Positions 1 through 15,229 are shown, counted from the stretch's first letter. The stretch: DNA of 64,000 nt from Takifugu bimaculatus (GCA_004026145.2 CP034990.1:13079947-13143946), one strand, 5' to 3'. The notes: generated by a model not told the origin, from the letters alone. Numbers and translations: made by a program.

Positions 1-3000
1 GGGGCCCTGGGATCAACCCGCTTCATGTTTCTGTGTAAATAAAAGGATCCATTTTGGTTGCCAGGTGAGACCTGTGAATTCCCCCAAGTGGGCGGGCACT
101 TACTGAAGGCTGCTGTAGTCATAGCAACGGGAAGGAGGCTGGCCAGCTCGGATTTCATGCGCCTTTGTCTCCAGTGTGACGTCCACATTTGACAACCCGG
201 TGTTGCTGCGTGTCAAACAGGAATGGATTTCTGTTGAAATGTGAAAATGAAAGCAGCTAAATTCACACGAGCGGCAGCAGAAGAGACGACCTCAGCTCTT
301 GGGTTTTGAAGGAGTCCTTGGACCCGCTTCGGAGAGTCGGATCGGCCGAAGCAACCGATCGTCTTGGTTCTCTTTTGTTGACCGGCAGTGAGAGGAGCAG
401 ACTCCAGGCAGAGAAAAAACGGCAAATCAGGTTGAAATTGTTTGATTAGTGAAGTTACACTTCAGCAAGTTACAATTCTCAATCCAGAAATGAAGGTTTA
501 CCACTGAGGGGAAGCTCAAAATAACCTTCAGGAGTCTGATTGAATCCCATTGATTTGGCTGCTCTACTGTTCAATTCAATTTAACTTTATTTATACAGCA
601 TCTGCAGCACAAACAAACAATCATGAGCAAAATAAGTGGAACAACAGGCAAACATTGACAGAGGCAAGAGGTCTGAAATACAGTGAAACTCATTTAAGAT
701 AAATTATTAACATTCATTGCATTTTCTGACCGAAGACCTGAATGAAAATAGCACAGAAAAGAATAACGATGCCTGAATGCAGAGACACTGTATGTGTGAT
801 ACTCTTTTAAAGTGTAAACACAGCAATTATTAGAACTTGAATGGCGTGCAAATACATATACATCCATTTTAAAAATATGCATATCCCATTATAGCTTTCT
901 TCTCCCCCCCCCCCACCCCCACCTTCCAAGTTGCCCAGCAACCCTTTCTGCACAGAGCCTAACAGGACAACAAAAATGGTGGAATACAATGTACAGAACA
1001 ATGACAGAGCAGTGCACAAACATGGTTTGAATGAAAGAATCTCTGGGATCATTATTGCATATTATCTGCTAACAAAGGGGCTCCAGAAGCAATTGAAAGG
1101 AACATACATTTGAGGGTTCATTACAATTACATGAGATTTATAATTGAATAAAACATCATCTACAGAAACAATGTAAACACATGCATGGTTGCATAGATTT
1201 CAGTGGAACAACTTCACACCATATGGGAGGATAAATAATAGGACCAGAAAGGAGTAAAGGGAAACCAATTTAGCGATATTAAAACCATTGATCTGTGGAG
1301 TAGAAGGTGACAATAATATGAACTGTTATCAGCTGTAATCCATCACATTAGTAGTGCAAAGGCTGTCTTTGTTTCTTCAAACGTCACAGCTAATTTCTAA
1401 ATAAATCCACATGTGTGGCTGTCGAAGAGGGGGATTTTGATTAGATTCACACACCAGACCTCTAATTATGATGATGGTTTTAAGATAGCAGATATTACAG
1501 CCCAATTATGCAAGTCTCACTTTGAGTATTGAATCTATGAATTCCTGATGAAAGCAGAACTTTTCTGTTTATCAGTCAGAACCCAACATAAATTTGGTTA
1601 AAATTAGGTTTATTTGGTTGTTTACAGCAGATTATCAGGTTCAAGCTCAGCCACATCTACAGGTTACAATAATGACTTTGATCCATCATTTAAGTATGTT
1701 TATGACCTAGATACTGTCCCTCAAACATACGATATATATATAATACGTGTTGAACTTTGACTCAAATCAATAAAAAAGATATTTTTTATAATCTCAATTT
1801 CTAAGTTAGAACTTTAAAAATCAAATAAACAAGCAAACAAAAGCACAAAAACACATCCAGAAGTGGTGCTCAACTGTCTTCTGCCAAATACAACAAAAAT
1901 ACGGGATTTTATTGAAATATAAAATGAATTCAAACATGAATAGACTCCATTCTGCACCTGTGCATTTAAATCTGGCCCAAATTTAACAGTTCTCCATTTG
2001 AAGAAGGGATCTCTTGACTTCCAGTGTAGAGATTCAGTTTCAAAACGGTTCAAAGCATCTGGAACAGTGTTTGGAGGCCAGTCTACTTACCTGTACATCA
2101 TACCTGTGTGAAGATGATGTCAGACGTTTTAGGTGGGCACAATCCTCTTAAACTGTTTATACAGTGCATTTCATAACCAAAACCAAAACTGAAGAGTGAA
2201 TTCTGAGATTCTTAAAGTCTGTATTTTGTTTTCAGACCGACATTAATTTTCAGATAGTGGCCAAAATGCTTTTGTTTAGCAGTCAAGCCCATACATTTCT
2301 GCTGAGAACCCAGAGATTTGTAATTTACGAGCAATCTGTCCTCAGCAGAGCACAAAGGGAGAGCCGGGATGTGAGCACAGACGGGTCCTTTCAGACGTTC
2401 GCTGGGGCTACTTTGCTTTTACAACGGGGATAATTTGGGAAATGGCTGCAGAAATAGTTCCGTAACAGCCCAAATGTCACAGTGGAGCGCTCTTTCAGGC
2501 GTAATTGTATCTTAGGTTCGTTTAGCCTGATTACACGAAGACAGACATCGGGTCACGGCGGGAATGTTTGTCTGCTCCTGCTGGAAACATCAAACAGGCT
2601 GATGCAGACACAGCGTTTCCAATTTCCATTTCAATTTCACAGTGATAATTCGGAATTAAAAATCTCACAATGGTCTACTTCCTTCCTCCATATAAGTTCT
2701 TCCAAATACTGAATAAACACCAGATTTGAAGAGCCTTTTGTCTGGGTTAAAGATTGGCGGTGGAGTGTTTTTGCAAATCTTCTGAGGGCAATAATGACAA
2801 ACGCGAGGCTACTTCTGCACTCCATCATGAACAAGTCGCATCCTTTTGGGGTTGTCGGGGGCTTTTAAAGGTCTACGGTGCCAGGGGCAGGCGCGCTCTT
2901 GCACAGGATCAGCCTCCAGGCCATCTGTATTTCATCGCCTGCTAGCGGGCTTTGAACAGCAGCTACCCTGAATCTCTTTCAGAGGACGCCTGATAAAAGA

Positions 3001-4049
3001 ACACCAGTTGGACTGGAGCGGTGTCCTACCTGTTTCCATGATCAGGGAGCTGGAAGTGGCTCTTCTTTTGTTTGGGGCTTGTGTTGTATTGCGTTGTGAG
3101 TGAATGCTGGATGGGTCTGGGTCAGAGCCCCGGACTCTCTGTCCCCTCAGTCGTTCTTGAATGGCGTTTGTGGTAAAAAATGATACATTATCATGCTGGT
3201 TTGGCCAGATTTCTATGGGCGGCGTGCAACTGCTTTTTGCAACACTCCTGTACAGAAGGCAAAAAAGCTGTTGAAACAGATGAACCCAACCCAATCTGGC
3301 TCTAGCTTCGAAAATTCAATATAATCGTGTTTGTAGAAAAAAAACAAAGAAATTAATTTATGTCACCACTATAGTGTCACCGTTTGTCACTCACTTACAA
3401 GAAATGTAACAAAGATGTTCTGGTTTATGTAATTTTGATGTGTCACAATGACAGAACCCCCCTGGAAACATGATGGATTCTCACAGGGTGCCTGACCCTT
3501 ACCTGCATCCACGTGCACATCAACCATTTCCACAAACCGCCTCCATTGATGCCATATTTCAAACGCAGTGACAGAGGACTATCGCGCATGTTTTCCGTCC
3601 TTTGTTCTGGGTATAAATCTTGTGTCTGCAGGCAGCTGCGCGGACCTGATGGCATGAGAATAATCTGGTTTATTAATGGAGGCTTAGAGCCCCGGTTACA
3701 CGGTGTCAAAGGTGCGTGTAAACAGCTTAATGTGGGCAACAGCAAGGTTGTTTTCGACACAGGGACAAAGGACAAGTTGGTATGAACGCTGGTTAAACAA
3801 GCTAATAACACAACCCATCCGCTGGTGTAAACACCTCGCTTTAATTGTGTTTGGACTGTTTTGTTATTGCTTGTCTGTGTTTGCTTATCTGAATTAGATC
3901 CCCGTCAAAGCTCGATGACGAATCCGGCGCCGTCTCCGGTCAGATGAGGAGCATTCGCTCCCATTTTCTTCCCTCTTATCTCGGTTTGCCCGCACCAACC
4001 CTTTATGCACAAAGGTAAAATAGGCATTTTAAAAACCTAAAATATTGCA
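1..4049. other. Intergenic DNA, no gene seen
   Basis: No open reading frame here resembles a known protein and none is flanked by good splice sites. Around 572-640 there is the short motif (a run of TTCAATTCAA followed by TTTATTTATA) that ends many dispersed fish repeats. A C-rich run lies at 904-920. The rest is AT-rich unique-looking sequence. Confidence 0.6.
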
Positions 4050-4306
4050 TTGACATCAGTATTCAGACGCTTTACTCGGTGCTTATTTAAAGCAGCTTTG
4101 GCAGCAGTTACAGCCTCCAATCATCTCGATTATGTGGGATTCGGGGATATGCTGCCGGTAATTCTCTGTTGATCTTCTCGGGCTCTGTTGGGTTAGATGG
4201 GAACTGTTGGTGGGAGGCCATTTTCTGGTCTCTCCAGAGATGCGTGGCTGGGGTCAGGTCAGGACTGTGGCTGGTCCGTTCAAGGACTTTCAGCTTATGG
4301 GCGGTG
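4050..4306 (-). mobile_element. Tc1-type DNA transposon relic (C-terminal transposase part)
   Basis: The plus strand reads like the reverse complement of a fish Tc1 transposase 3' half. On the minus strand, 4,306 to about 4,230 translates to KVLERTSHSPDLTPATHLW and then RDQKMA. This is the Tc1 family block around SPDLNPIENLW, which carries the last acidic residue of the DDE triad. Here the Glu region reads PATH instead of PIEN, so the catalytic acid is lost. No terminal inverted repeats were recognised and the remainder is out of frame. It is a dead fragment with no expected function. Confidence 0.8.
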
Positions 4307-7300
4307 CCTGGTTTACACTAATAGGTGAAATTCATGGTTTTAGTGTTGATGTGCTGATGATTAAGTGTTCTCGCCCCTGTTTGACTTTAGCGACGTTAGC
4401 ATTCATTTGCCGCGGATGATGCGTTTCCTTTTAAAGGTGATTATTCAAGCAATGCTTCCAAAAAGACAATTTGAGTAACCAGAGATGTTTGTGTTCATGC
4501 AGTTTGCTATTTGCAAAGATTGATTTTTGTCTTTGTTAGACTCTGATTTACATCAAGAACCTATTTGGCTGGGAAAAAGAAAAGCCATCACACTGCCAAC
4601 ACCATGCACACAACTGATACCACTATACAGAACAATGAGCATATACAAACGCGGCCTGTCTTTATCTTGTCGGCTAATATAACTCACAACACCTCTTTAC
4701 AGTCTGTAAAAAATAACATGTCTCTTACTACTGTTTGTTTATGCTCCCTTTTCTGCTGGGACAGTGATAAATGTGCACCATCACGCACGGCAGCTTCAGA
4801 TTATTGTGCCAAGCAGCAGTTTTTAAAAGCTGCACCCGTCTGGAGAATCCTGCCACACTGACTGATGGTCGTAAACACTTTTTTGAAGCAGCGTTCAAAA
4901 GGGGGAAACCAACAAGTTATGACAGTTAAAAAGATATTTCACTGAACCGTCACTGTCCAAAATGCTAAATCAACCAGAGATGGACGACAAGTTGTTCTCT
5001 CACTCCGGTTGATAAGAAAGGAACATTTAAGCAGAGCGCCATGGGTACAAATATTTTTATATTAGTACGTTCAGAATTGAAAGGTTGATTCCATTGAGCT
5101 GACAAATGGAAAGTCAGCATTTTCATAGTTATACTTAACAGTGGTTAGTTTAATTACTTTAAGAGAACACTATATCTGTTAGAATGAATTGAACAGTGGT
5201 TGGTGTGTTCAACAAGGGAGGGAAGGGACTTTGTGTGCTTTTACTTTGAAAAAATGGAAATAAAAAAGAAGTAAATATATTTAGTGTGGCAGAAAATCAA
5301 AGTCAGCTGTCTCATTTGATCAATTGAGCCGGTAATTTAAGCTAAAGGCCAATGCAGGCTGATAAAACACAACCTTGTAACGCCATCAAATTAAATATTT
5401 GGGCAATGGAGCCAGGTGAGGTTTCACATTTATACTCCTTTGCACGGAAATGTCAGATTAATTACTTCCCATTTACCTGATGACGTGTGATGCTAATTAA
5501 AGGACACATGAATAATGGAAGATGTTGCCTGTGCAACGCCACCCTGGAATAAACAAATGGCCGAGTCTTCCTGCAGACAACCGTGAGGATCAACGTTTAA
5601 TCACGCTCGGAAACCGGAGACCGATTGAGCGTTTCAGGGGGGAAGGAAAACACAACTTTGTGATACACAGTCGATTTCTTTCTTTCTCTTTTTTTAGCTC
5701 TACATTTTTATTTATTTATTTGCCCACTTGTTTTCGCATTCGGCGCGGAGGCTGCGGTGCTGGTGCCTTTTCTCCCACAAGATGTCAGCAGTAACCAACG
5801 TCTTCATCGTTGAATGGGAGCCACTGGAGTACAAAAACGACTTTTCCGCGGGTCAGTGAAGGTGAAGACTGACCGGAAACTCACACATTAATATTGCCTC
5901 ATTAGGATGGGTTTGTGCTTCACTTTATCTCAGGAAGAGTTTCTTTTTTAATAAAAATAATAATTTAAAAAATCATTTCGGACAACACGTTCCCATAATA
6001 AAGTTGATAAATATTCTACCTTCTTGGAGAATATAAATTTGAATAATATTCAAAGTAAAATAGTCATTTTTATCTCTGAGACTTTTGTATAAAATGTGTA
6101 CAACGATATTTGTTTCAAACAAGCTTAGTAATTAAAACGATCTCTTCTCAATCAGTGTAATAATCAAGCAAATGAATAAATAAGTATTTTAAAAGAATAT
6201 GGAGAATGCTATTTCCAATAACAGCAAACATACACCAAAGACATAAAATTACATATTCAACGAATCAATGGTGAAGACAGTAAGGACCAAATTATTCTGT
6301 GTTTATTGATAGGAAGATATCTAGGAAAAGTTTACAGACCTGTTTTTGGAGTCAGCAGTTTTAATCCTCTGCTCGGCATCTGCTGTTGTTCACACACGGT
6401 GAGATAAACTTGAACACATGTGGAGACGCTCCAAAGCGAAAGAAAATCTTTGATCAAAACGCTGCAGGACTTTAGCTGTTGTGTCTGTATAAAACAAAAC
6501 AACAAGATTAACTTTGGCCCAGTCTGGTGCTTCTTGATGCCACATGGATCTTCATTGTCAGTATTTAGGCTGTGAGCGCTCTATGACGCAAGTTTGTCTG
6601 GTGTAGAAAGATAAATGTGCCCTCTTTCATCACCTGGTAATAATGTTTTCTCTGTGTGCAGCTGTCCTGGTCTTTACATGAATCTTTAAATGGATCCCAG
6701 ATCATTAGAGTGTATTCAGTTTCCCCCTCGGCGACAGCAGAATTCCATAAGCTGATCCAACAGCCCGGCAGACATGAAGGAAGGTGGAACAGGGTGTTCC
6801 TGTCTGATGTAAACAGCAGTAAAAATGACAAACCTGGATTTTATCTGGATAGTAATTGAGCTTTGCTGATGGGTTTCATTGAGAATTGCGGGAAAGAGGA
6901 CAGATCACCCCAATTCTTTTTCACAGTTTCAAATAGCTTGTCCAGTGGCCGACAGCTGACTGTTCGCCCTCCAGCCACCTCGCTCATCTCCAGGACCCTG
7001 ATTAGAAAGAAGCAGCGTTTGCCAGAAGGACGATACAGGGGCCTCTGAACCTGGATTGTTTGTGGATTTTCACACTCTTCACAGATGTTAGATGCGTAAT
7101 AGAAACATCAACCTGCTGTAATGAGCTTTATCCTGGACAGGAATGCAGACAGGACCAGCTGCAGTCTGCAGAGAGCTTTTCCAGATTCCTGAAAACAAAG
7201 ACATTTGCATATCTTTTGGTCACCGTTTGTCTGCGAGACACATTATTGGCTGCCTTTGCATTTGCAGAGACTCCTATGGCTTTTTTTGTTGCTGCGTTTC

Positions 7301-10300
7301 CAGTTAGACAGAAATGTTTTTCTGAGATGCACATTCCAGAGGGCAAAAACTTTTACCTTTTACACAGCGTCAACTCCAACTTTTGTTTATCATCGTGTCA
7401 GAATGAAGCAGGATCAGGACAGACAGTGAAGGGGCAAATGCAGATTCTATGGTTTCGTAAATAGAAAAAGCTTTAAAAAGTATTGGATTGCTCATAAAAA
7501 CAACTGTGCTTGCTTTAGTTGGTCTTAAACTAGTAGTAGTGCAATATTTCAGAAACATTATAAAAGCAGCCTGTGGTTCTTTTAAATTTACAAGGTATTA
7601 CAGAGAATCTGTCAGTGCAACAGGAGTTGGGATTAAAGGTGGCCAGATTTGTGCGGATCTGTAAACAAGAAACTGAGACAAGAAAAACTATAATTTATGA
7701 AAATGAATATTCCGAGCAGCCCTAACACACTCGTTAAATCATTCCCCGGCAGCATCGGCGTTGCTCTCCGGGGCCCTCTTTCCTTTTGTACCTGAGTGTT
7801 TTCTGACAGATGGAAGGAGTTGCACATTCAGCACCAGTACAGAACTGGAAAAGGCTTCCTGAGACCCAAAACCAGACACATAGAAGTTCCCGACCGTTGA
7901 AATCATTGACCACATCTTTTAGCTGCGCAGCATCAATAAAATGGCTTCTGACTCTGAAAAAGTTTTTACAGCCAAACTAAAAGAAGTTCTGCTCTTGGTT
8001 GTTCGTGGCAGCGAGAAACCTCCTTCCTTAAATGAAAACGTTCCCAAAAAAGTGACATGTGCTGTTTAGACGCTATTGTGTGAAACGGTATGAAGGGAGA
8101 GAAATGGGGCTCAATAAACTGCAATAGATATTCACTACGGCCGAGTGGCCGCAGAGTTTAGTGGGCTCACAGAAAACTATTAAAATGTTAAAAGCAGTAC
8201 ATCAGTGTTTTTGCCAAATATGGGGCAAATGGCTTGAAGAAAATGACTTTTCTATATGGCAACAGTTGACTACACACACATATTTTATGCTCCTTGGGAT
8301 GGAAAAGTACTTTGACTGCATATATGCAGCCTGGCTACAATAGGAGTGCACAGCAAGATCCCGGAGTCTGGATTTCTAAACATCTTGATGTGATGCGCAT
8401 GTGGATTTGCGCACAACAGTGGCTCCGTCTCATTCTGGGAAAACATTCTCCTCTATTGCAAATCCATCCCTGCTTACGAGGTTACTTCCTGTTTATGCAG
8501 CTGATTGAGTAGCTATAAGTCCGCATACATCTGTGGCAGCATTCAGCACTCCCGGTGCTCCATAGACGCGCTGAGACCAGAGGACACAGAGCGTCAACCA
8601 GCTGTTCAATACATCCATCTACTCAATTTGATTCAATTCCATTCAAGTCTGAATTTACTCAGCCCACAGGGAAATACTTTTCAAATGAAATACATGGCAT
8701 GCCGGTGCAAAATCACAACCCAATAATGCAAAACAGAAGGGGAAACCTTACACTAATGACATCACCACACACGCGCGCTGGTGTGGTGATGCTGGAGATA
8801 CTAAAGGTGTAAAGAACGTTCTGCTACAGGCTCCTGTTGCTGCCAGTAATGATGTTAAAAAAGTGTTTGCCTTCATTTCTGCCATTGCTGTCGCATTTTA
8901 AGGCTACTTTTGTAATCTTTGGGGCTAAAAACAAATGGAGGCCAGTAATCTGGATCTTCTCGGCAGCTCAAGCAGGTGGATGTATGGCTACTTTATATAG
9001 TATATATGTGGTCAATAACAGCTATTTAAGGTACAGACAGTAGAAAATGGTGGGGGTGATTCATAAAGAGAACTTCAGCGGTGAATCAACAGCAAAACCT
9101 TCTCTTAGTGTGCATCACATTTTTAATAAACTGCAGCCAATAATGTCTGCACATTAAACAGCCCCCCTGTCATCTACCCAACAGCTGCAGTAAATTTCAA
9201 AAAGGGCAAAAATCAATGCAGAAATGTCAGCACCCCGGTACCTTCAGCGTTCAGCCGCTCGGCTACAATAACAAACACTCAACGGGAAGAAGTCAATCTA
9301 ACAGTCAGACGCAATATGATTTCCGCCATGTTTTTCAGCATCTTAATACTAATATGTGAGACAAGGCCCCTTGACAGAGGTAGAAATTAAACCAAATGAG
9401 AGGCAGCACTTCCTCCACACCGAGCACAAAAAATTAAGATGAAAGAGGAATTTTCTGCCTCGGTCAAAAACAATGGGGGCATTGACGGTGTTGTCCAGAG
9501 GCTGCCGGCAGCAGAGATGAGCCTGTTCCTTCAGTCTGGCACCAGAGACACTCGGGATACTGACAGAGCGCGCAGCAGCGCCATCCAAAGATTACCGCAC
9601 CGTCTCCCCTCCCTGCCAGCCACCACACAAAACGCTTACAGCATGTGGAAAGCATGTGTGCACTGTGAGCTAAAATAAGTGACCGTGTGGCAGCGGTTCA
9701 ACAGGCAATCAACGGACCCCATTGTGCCGCGTGTGAATGGGAGTTTTTGAAAACCCAATGTGCATACAGGGCATACATTTACACAGGACAAAGCGCTTTT
9801 AGCAGCAATTATGCTGCTCATACCTGGTGGATCACAGGGTCAGAGCTGTTTAAACAGCATCCAATCAGTTCAAAGTGACAATTAACCCTCCCATGTTATT
9901 ACGGGCTTGGACATTGATTAAAACCTTTGCATAAACCAAAAAATCCTCCCTGAGAATGTCTGACATTTCATCCCACCTGTTACCAATCAGCCAGTTTACA
10001 AGCCAGACGTTCTGAACAAGTGTTTCCTTCCCCGTTCCAACCTGCTTCAGGATTCAGAATAAACATTAATATGCCGATAAATATTTAGTGCATTGTCTGT
10101 GCACAGCCGCCATCTGTGTTCACGTCAGGGGGAATTAAGACATGGCTGCTGAGTTTAATTGAAGGGGGAGACAAAAGTGGGGGTAAAGCAAAACTGATGT
10201 CGGAGCCCTCTTTCATGTGTACATTCATTAGCCGGAGGTCTAAGTTTAAGCTGTGCGCCCACAACCTCATCTCCAGTGACCTTTACCTGGGGCTAATAAC

Positions 10301-13300
10301 TGTTTCTGTGTAATTACATGGTGCAGACCTTTGCACATCACCAATAAAGACATCAACCTCATTAATGAGCAGATTCTTTTTGTCTCCCAGTTCTAACTTA
10401 ACTCTCTCTTTTCTTCTCAGCACCAAAATAAAGAATCATTTGAAACATCCCAGCTCTTCTCCGTGCAAACAATCATTTATTAACGTAGTAAAGTCTAACT
10501 CCTTGCTGCTTAAAAGTATCCTGATTTCAAAATAAGACCGAATGTGCTGTTAAAACACAGATCAAGGGACATTGTGCAAAAGACAGCTGTAATCTTAAGA
10601 TGTCATTTGGGCTGCGTAAAGACAAAAAACATTCTCAGTGAGAAGTAAGAAACAATGAACCGAAGATTTCTTCCCGTAGCCATCATTTTCTGTCTTAAAC
10701 TGAGCTGCGAACCAGGTCTTAAAGCAATTTCCAGTGAAGCACAAACACCTTCTTGTTTAGCCCTTCCGTTGTTGTGAATGATGTCGTCTCCCCGGCGAAT
10801 ACAACATCGCTGCAGCCAACAAAATGCAGAATAATTCTGAAAGGCATCTCCAGAACCAGGCTGAGTGTTCAGCACCTGTTGACCCGCTGACTCCACAACA
10901 GCGGCTGTGAAGGATGTCAGACAGAATCTGTCAGAGTGGGGCTTCGGTTGCATCAACAGGACGAGGAGCTCTGAGAGGTAAAGAACCCTGCACAGATGGA
11001 GATGATAAATTGAGTCAGATGCTAACGCTCTGCTGTTATTCAGACAACAACTTAGCGTGGCAAACACAGTTTCTAACGTTCTCTGAGTTCCAGTTCCAAA
11101 TGTAGCTGCTGGACACATAAAAATGGGCACAAACTGTCCATAAAATAACAATTATGGTGATACACTGTTGCAGCAGTGTCTTCCTCATCTACTAATGACC
11201 AACATTTTCAAAACAACCCACTAACTCTGTTATTTATTTTCAGATTCACACTGTTTCTCTGCATTCAGGCATCATTAGGATATCTGCAGTGGTTGCTATG
11301 GAAACACGCACTGTGTGCTAATGAATAAAACCCGAACACAAACTGCAGGTACTATGAAAAATACAGATGCTTCCTATTCAGAGATGCTGGGCAGAGTGGG
11401 TTTCATGCCCCGTGCCTGCCTGGTTCATGGATCTGCAGAGTGGAAAAAGGTCAAAAGTGAGATCATCACTGAATTTCAGCCACTTACAGAGGTTTGAACC
11501 TGGTTTGTACAGTAAATTTGAATGCCAGGCCCCAGTAACACTCATTTGGCTCAAACTCGGTCTTCTTAAGCTCTGGATCTTTTCCTGTCAGGGATTTACG
11601 CTCCGCCATGGATTCGCGTATGAAGAAAGTAATCTCCCTTTGTGTCCAAGTGATTCTGTGGTTCGCGTCAGTTATCATAAACGCGCCGCCAGGCTGATTC
11701 TCTGCGGCTAACTGAATCATTTCTCAGATGTTCCACATCCTATTCCATTCCTTTTGTGTGTTTGTTGAGGTCTCTGACTCTGCGTGGTGACAAATGCCCA
11801 GTTTGTGCCTTGGACCAACCGTGTGTGTAACAATGTGGTTGTGTTCATTGTGAATCACCACCGCATCTCCCCTGGATCCTCACAGCACAACCGCGATGAG
11901 GTTTGTTTGGTCTCCTGAAAAAAATGAGCTCATGTGTCCAAGACTCTTGAAACTATTTGCCCAAGATTAGACAAGATGAGATAATACTAGTGTCCGGTTT
12001 CTTTTTCAACTCCCCCATTTTTCTTTCAATTTGGGATGAACATGTTCAGTGCAGGGCTGGTAATAGGGGAAAGATTGGTATATTGATTTTTTAAATATAT
12101 CCCATTTCATATGCTATACACTATATTTCTTATTTTTTTGTTTTAACATCCAGATGAGTTGTGGCTGTGTTCTCTGCAGGTTCACGGTAATATTAGTGTG
12201 TTATTACACTGCACTGAATGTTTTTATGGATCTGGACTTTAATACCACTGTGCATCTCTCTTTAATAATGCTGGGCAGTCAAACAGAATGTGTTAGGGGG
12301 TGGGAGGAGACATTAAACATGGGTCGCACAGCCCTGGAGTGGACACACACACACACTCATTGCGGGGTGGTGGCACACACTGCACACATGCGGGAGTGGG
12401 TGGTATTCCTCAGAAATCCAGTGTGTGTGGGCGAGAAAGGGATGAAAAACGTTGCTCTGCCATCAGCTCTCGTTTTGCATCTTACCACCTACTTGAGCCG
12501 TGCAACTGACATTTCCCAACTTCTGACCTTTGCAACCTGCCGGAGACACAGAAAATGTCAGATCTCGAGTTTGTGGGGCTGGTGACAAGAATATTAACAT
12601 TGTAACATGGAAATAACTGCAGAATCTCTGCTGTTTTCCACCCCCTGACATAAATAGAAAATCCTGCTTTACGGTGGGACGTTGCAGAGCTTTGAGAGAT
12701 TCTTCCAATTTGCTCAAACATTCACCTGTTCAGGATAATGCTGTTGTAAGTGGTAACTGTTTTTACAGGAAAGAGGATATTTTTAGTCCCCTGACAGACT
12801 AATAATACAATTTTTAAAATAATCACAATAATCTTCTTTTGGCTCCTGAGACTTGCTTCTGTGTGCCGGCATCATGAAAAACATAGTGAAACAGAACAAG
12901 CTGGCTGTGTGGTGCGTTTATTTTTTTCAAATTCCCAGTGCTGCAACTGAGGATGTGCTTTATTTACGCACCCTGAGTTCAAATAATGTAGCAGCCCTGA
13001 AGTCATTATCTAATGATAATGAGATGCCACCACTGAATACATATTCAACATATTAGCATGCTCCCATTAAAACACTCCAGATGTTATAGGCCATGTCTTT
13101 CAAACAGAAAGTCACCTCTTGTGCAGCTTACTATTCCCTTCAGTGTAGACCCTATACGATCATTAGCATTTTAATTCATTCGTGGAAACAAATGTGTTTG
13201 TAATCCTTCATCTCTGAGTTCTTTCTGCAGTGAGCGCTCCAGCACACGCATTCTTGAGCAGCGTGCTGCAGGATGTCAGGAACTATGACAGCAGCCAGTA

Positions 13301-15229
13301 TTATCCAACAAATCAACTTTATTAAAATGACATGAGGCATCTGGGCTTTCGTCTCCGAGGTACGACCAATCGTGCTGCAAAATTTCCACCAACCTCCCCC
13401 GGTCTTCAGCAGTCGTGATGTCTCAGGTTGGTTGGGTTGTTGAAATCCCAGCAGGACAAAAACCGGGAGGTCTCTGATCACGCTGAGGAAGATGAGTGGT
13501 GCTGATCTGCTTTCAACTGATTAAAGACGTCTCCAGGAAAAGGTCTGTGTGGTTTTAACTCAGGGCTGACAGCTCTAACTGAACCTCATTGGGAAAAATT
13601 AAAGTGACTTATTTATGCTGAAGTAACATAAAGAAGAAACTATTATCCTTTCTTAATTAATTACAGAGTGATACTGGTTTTTTGGGGGAGGGTTTTTTGC
13701 TTTCCATTAAAACTAATCCAATGCTAAAGCTGTGCCATGGATTTTGACATAATGAAAAATGAAAATTAATAAATGAATTCTGTAATTGGAGATGTAATTG
13801 CAACCAGATTATTTGCAGACCACAGTTATTATTTTTGCAGTTTGATTATTCAAAGCAAGAAGCCATGAAAACATAAGCAAAACAAAACAAAACTTGAACC
13901 GATGCCAGTTTCTGGATTTGCGAACAAAAAGATGAGCTCATTGCATAAATGAGGCCTTCAAACTCCCCATATTTAAGGACAAAAAAAAGAAATTGTAGTC
14001 AATTTTCCTGTCAAAAATGGAGAAGGTTGATCACGCCGACACAGGAGTAACCTCGTTTTAAGAATAAAGCTGCCAACCAAAACAATGTGATGAGCTTGTA
14101 TAAAGGTCACGATTCCACAAAAAAGAGATAAAAACTTTGAAAACGAAGTCTGCCATTATAAGTGAGAAATGAATGAATGAAAAATACTCAAAACGGCAGC
14201 GCATTTAAGCTACATCTAGTGAACTGCAAGTGGGCTTATCACAGCCACAGTAGTTGCAGCTAATGCAGCTAACAGCAGATAACTGAAGCTAACAGAATGA
14301 AGATACAGGCAGCTATTGGAAGCTAATTGTAGCCAAATAAATAAACAAATTATAGCAGAATTAAGCTCATGAAGGTCACAATCCTCCATGCCTTGACATG
14401 TACTCAGGGGGTTATTGTACAAGAGCTGATAAATCTGGAAATACTGATAATTTTATGAACCAATATGGGGTCTTTGCTGGGACTGTTTCTGCTTTAGAGC
14501 CTCCCACATGGAGCCTGGGTCTGCTCTCAGGTTTGTGCTACCCTCACCACAGCTGCAAGTTTCTTCCTGCTAATTCAAGATGGTAAAAATTTATTGCGTC
14601 AACCAGAAGTGACTTTATTTTCCCCTTTTACGAGGTTTCAAAGGAAAGTTCTTCATGGCCAGTCTCAAACAGGTCACAGTGAACCTGATGATTGCGCAAC
14701 AGGGGAAATAACAGAAAAAGAACAGTCCAGGACCAAATCTGTGCCTGTGACCATGTCTTCTGCTCTCTGAGCAGCTGAGGTATGGTTTTGTCTTCTCTCA
14801 TTGGAATTGTGATGCAGTTTTAAAATGACTAACGCCAACAATTAAAATAACTCCTACTTTGAACAGCTCCTTTGTACTTTTCTTTTCCAGTATTGCACTT
14901 CAGGTTGGCCGACCTTTACTTTTGGACTCAGCGTTATTCAGCCATTTGTCCTAAAGAATGTCCCCTGTTGTTGAACAAAACTAATTTATTTCACATTTGG
15001 GACCAGTTGTGATGACCCTAATCACTGATCAGTGTGGTGTTCCTGGAAGACGCCCTGATCATTAGTTGATCCATTTACTTATTGTTAAGATGTACTGATC
15101 AGACGGCATCAGTCTTGACGATTGTCCTGTCTTGCAATCCTTGTCTCGCTGGACTCAAGGGCCACCTTTTACACCCTGGATCGCATTTTATTTTAATATG
15201 TACGCAATTTAGCCTCAGATTGGTTTAGT
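4307..15229. other. Intergenic DNA upstream of FIBIN, no gene seen
   Basis: None of the short open frames resembles a known protein, and codon-like composition is absent. The region is AT-rich and contains scattered homeodomain-type TAATTA/CTAATTAA motifs, for example 5,450-5,510 and 10,290-10,385. A piece near 14,500-14,580 resembles a common fish repeat (GGTTT..TTTCTTCCTG). It could hold distal regulatory elements of FIBIN, but nothing in one sequence alone proves that. Confidence 0.5.

Noticed and set aside
10603..11151. 182-codon minus-strand frame in the intergenic region
   Set aside because: No domain, atypical composition, no conserved motif; compatible with chance.
12154..12585. 143-codon plus-strand frame
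   Set aside because: Contains an AC microsatellite and no recognisable protein features.
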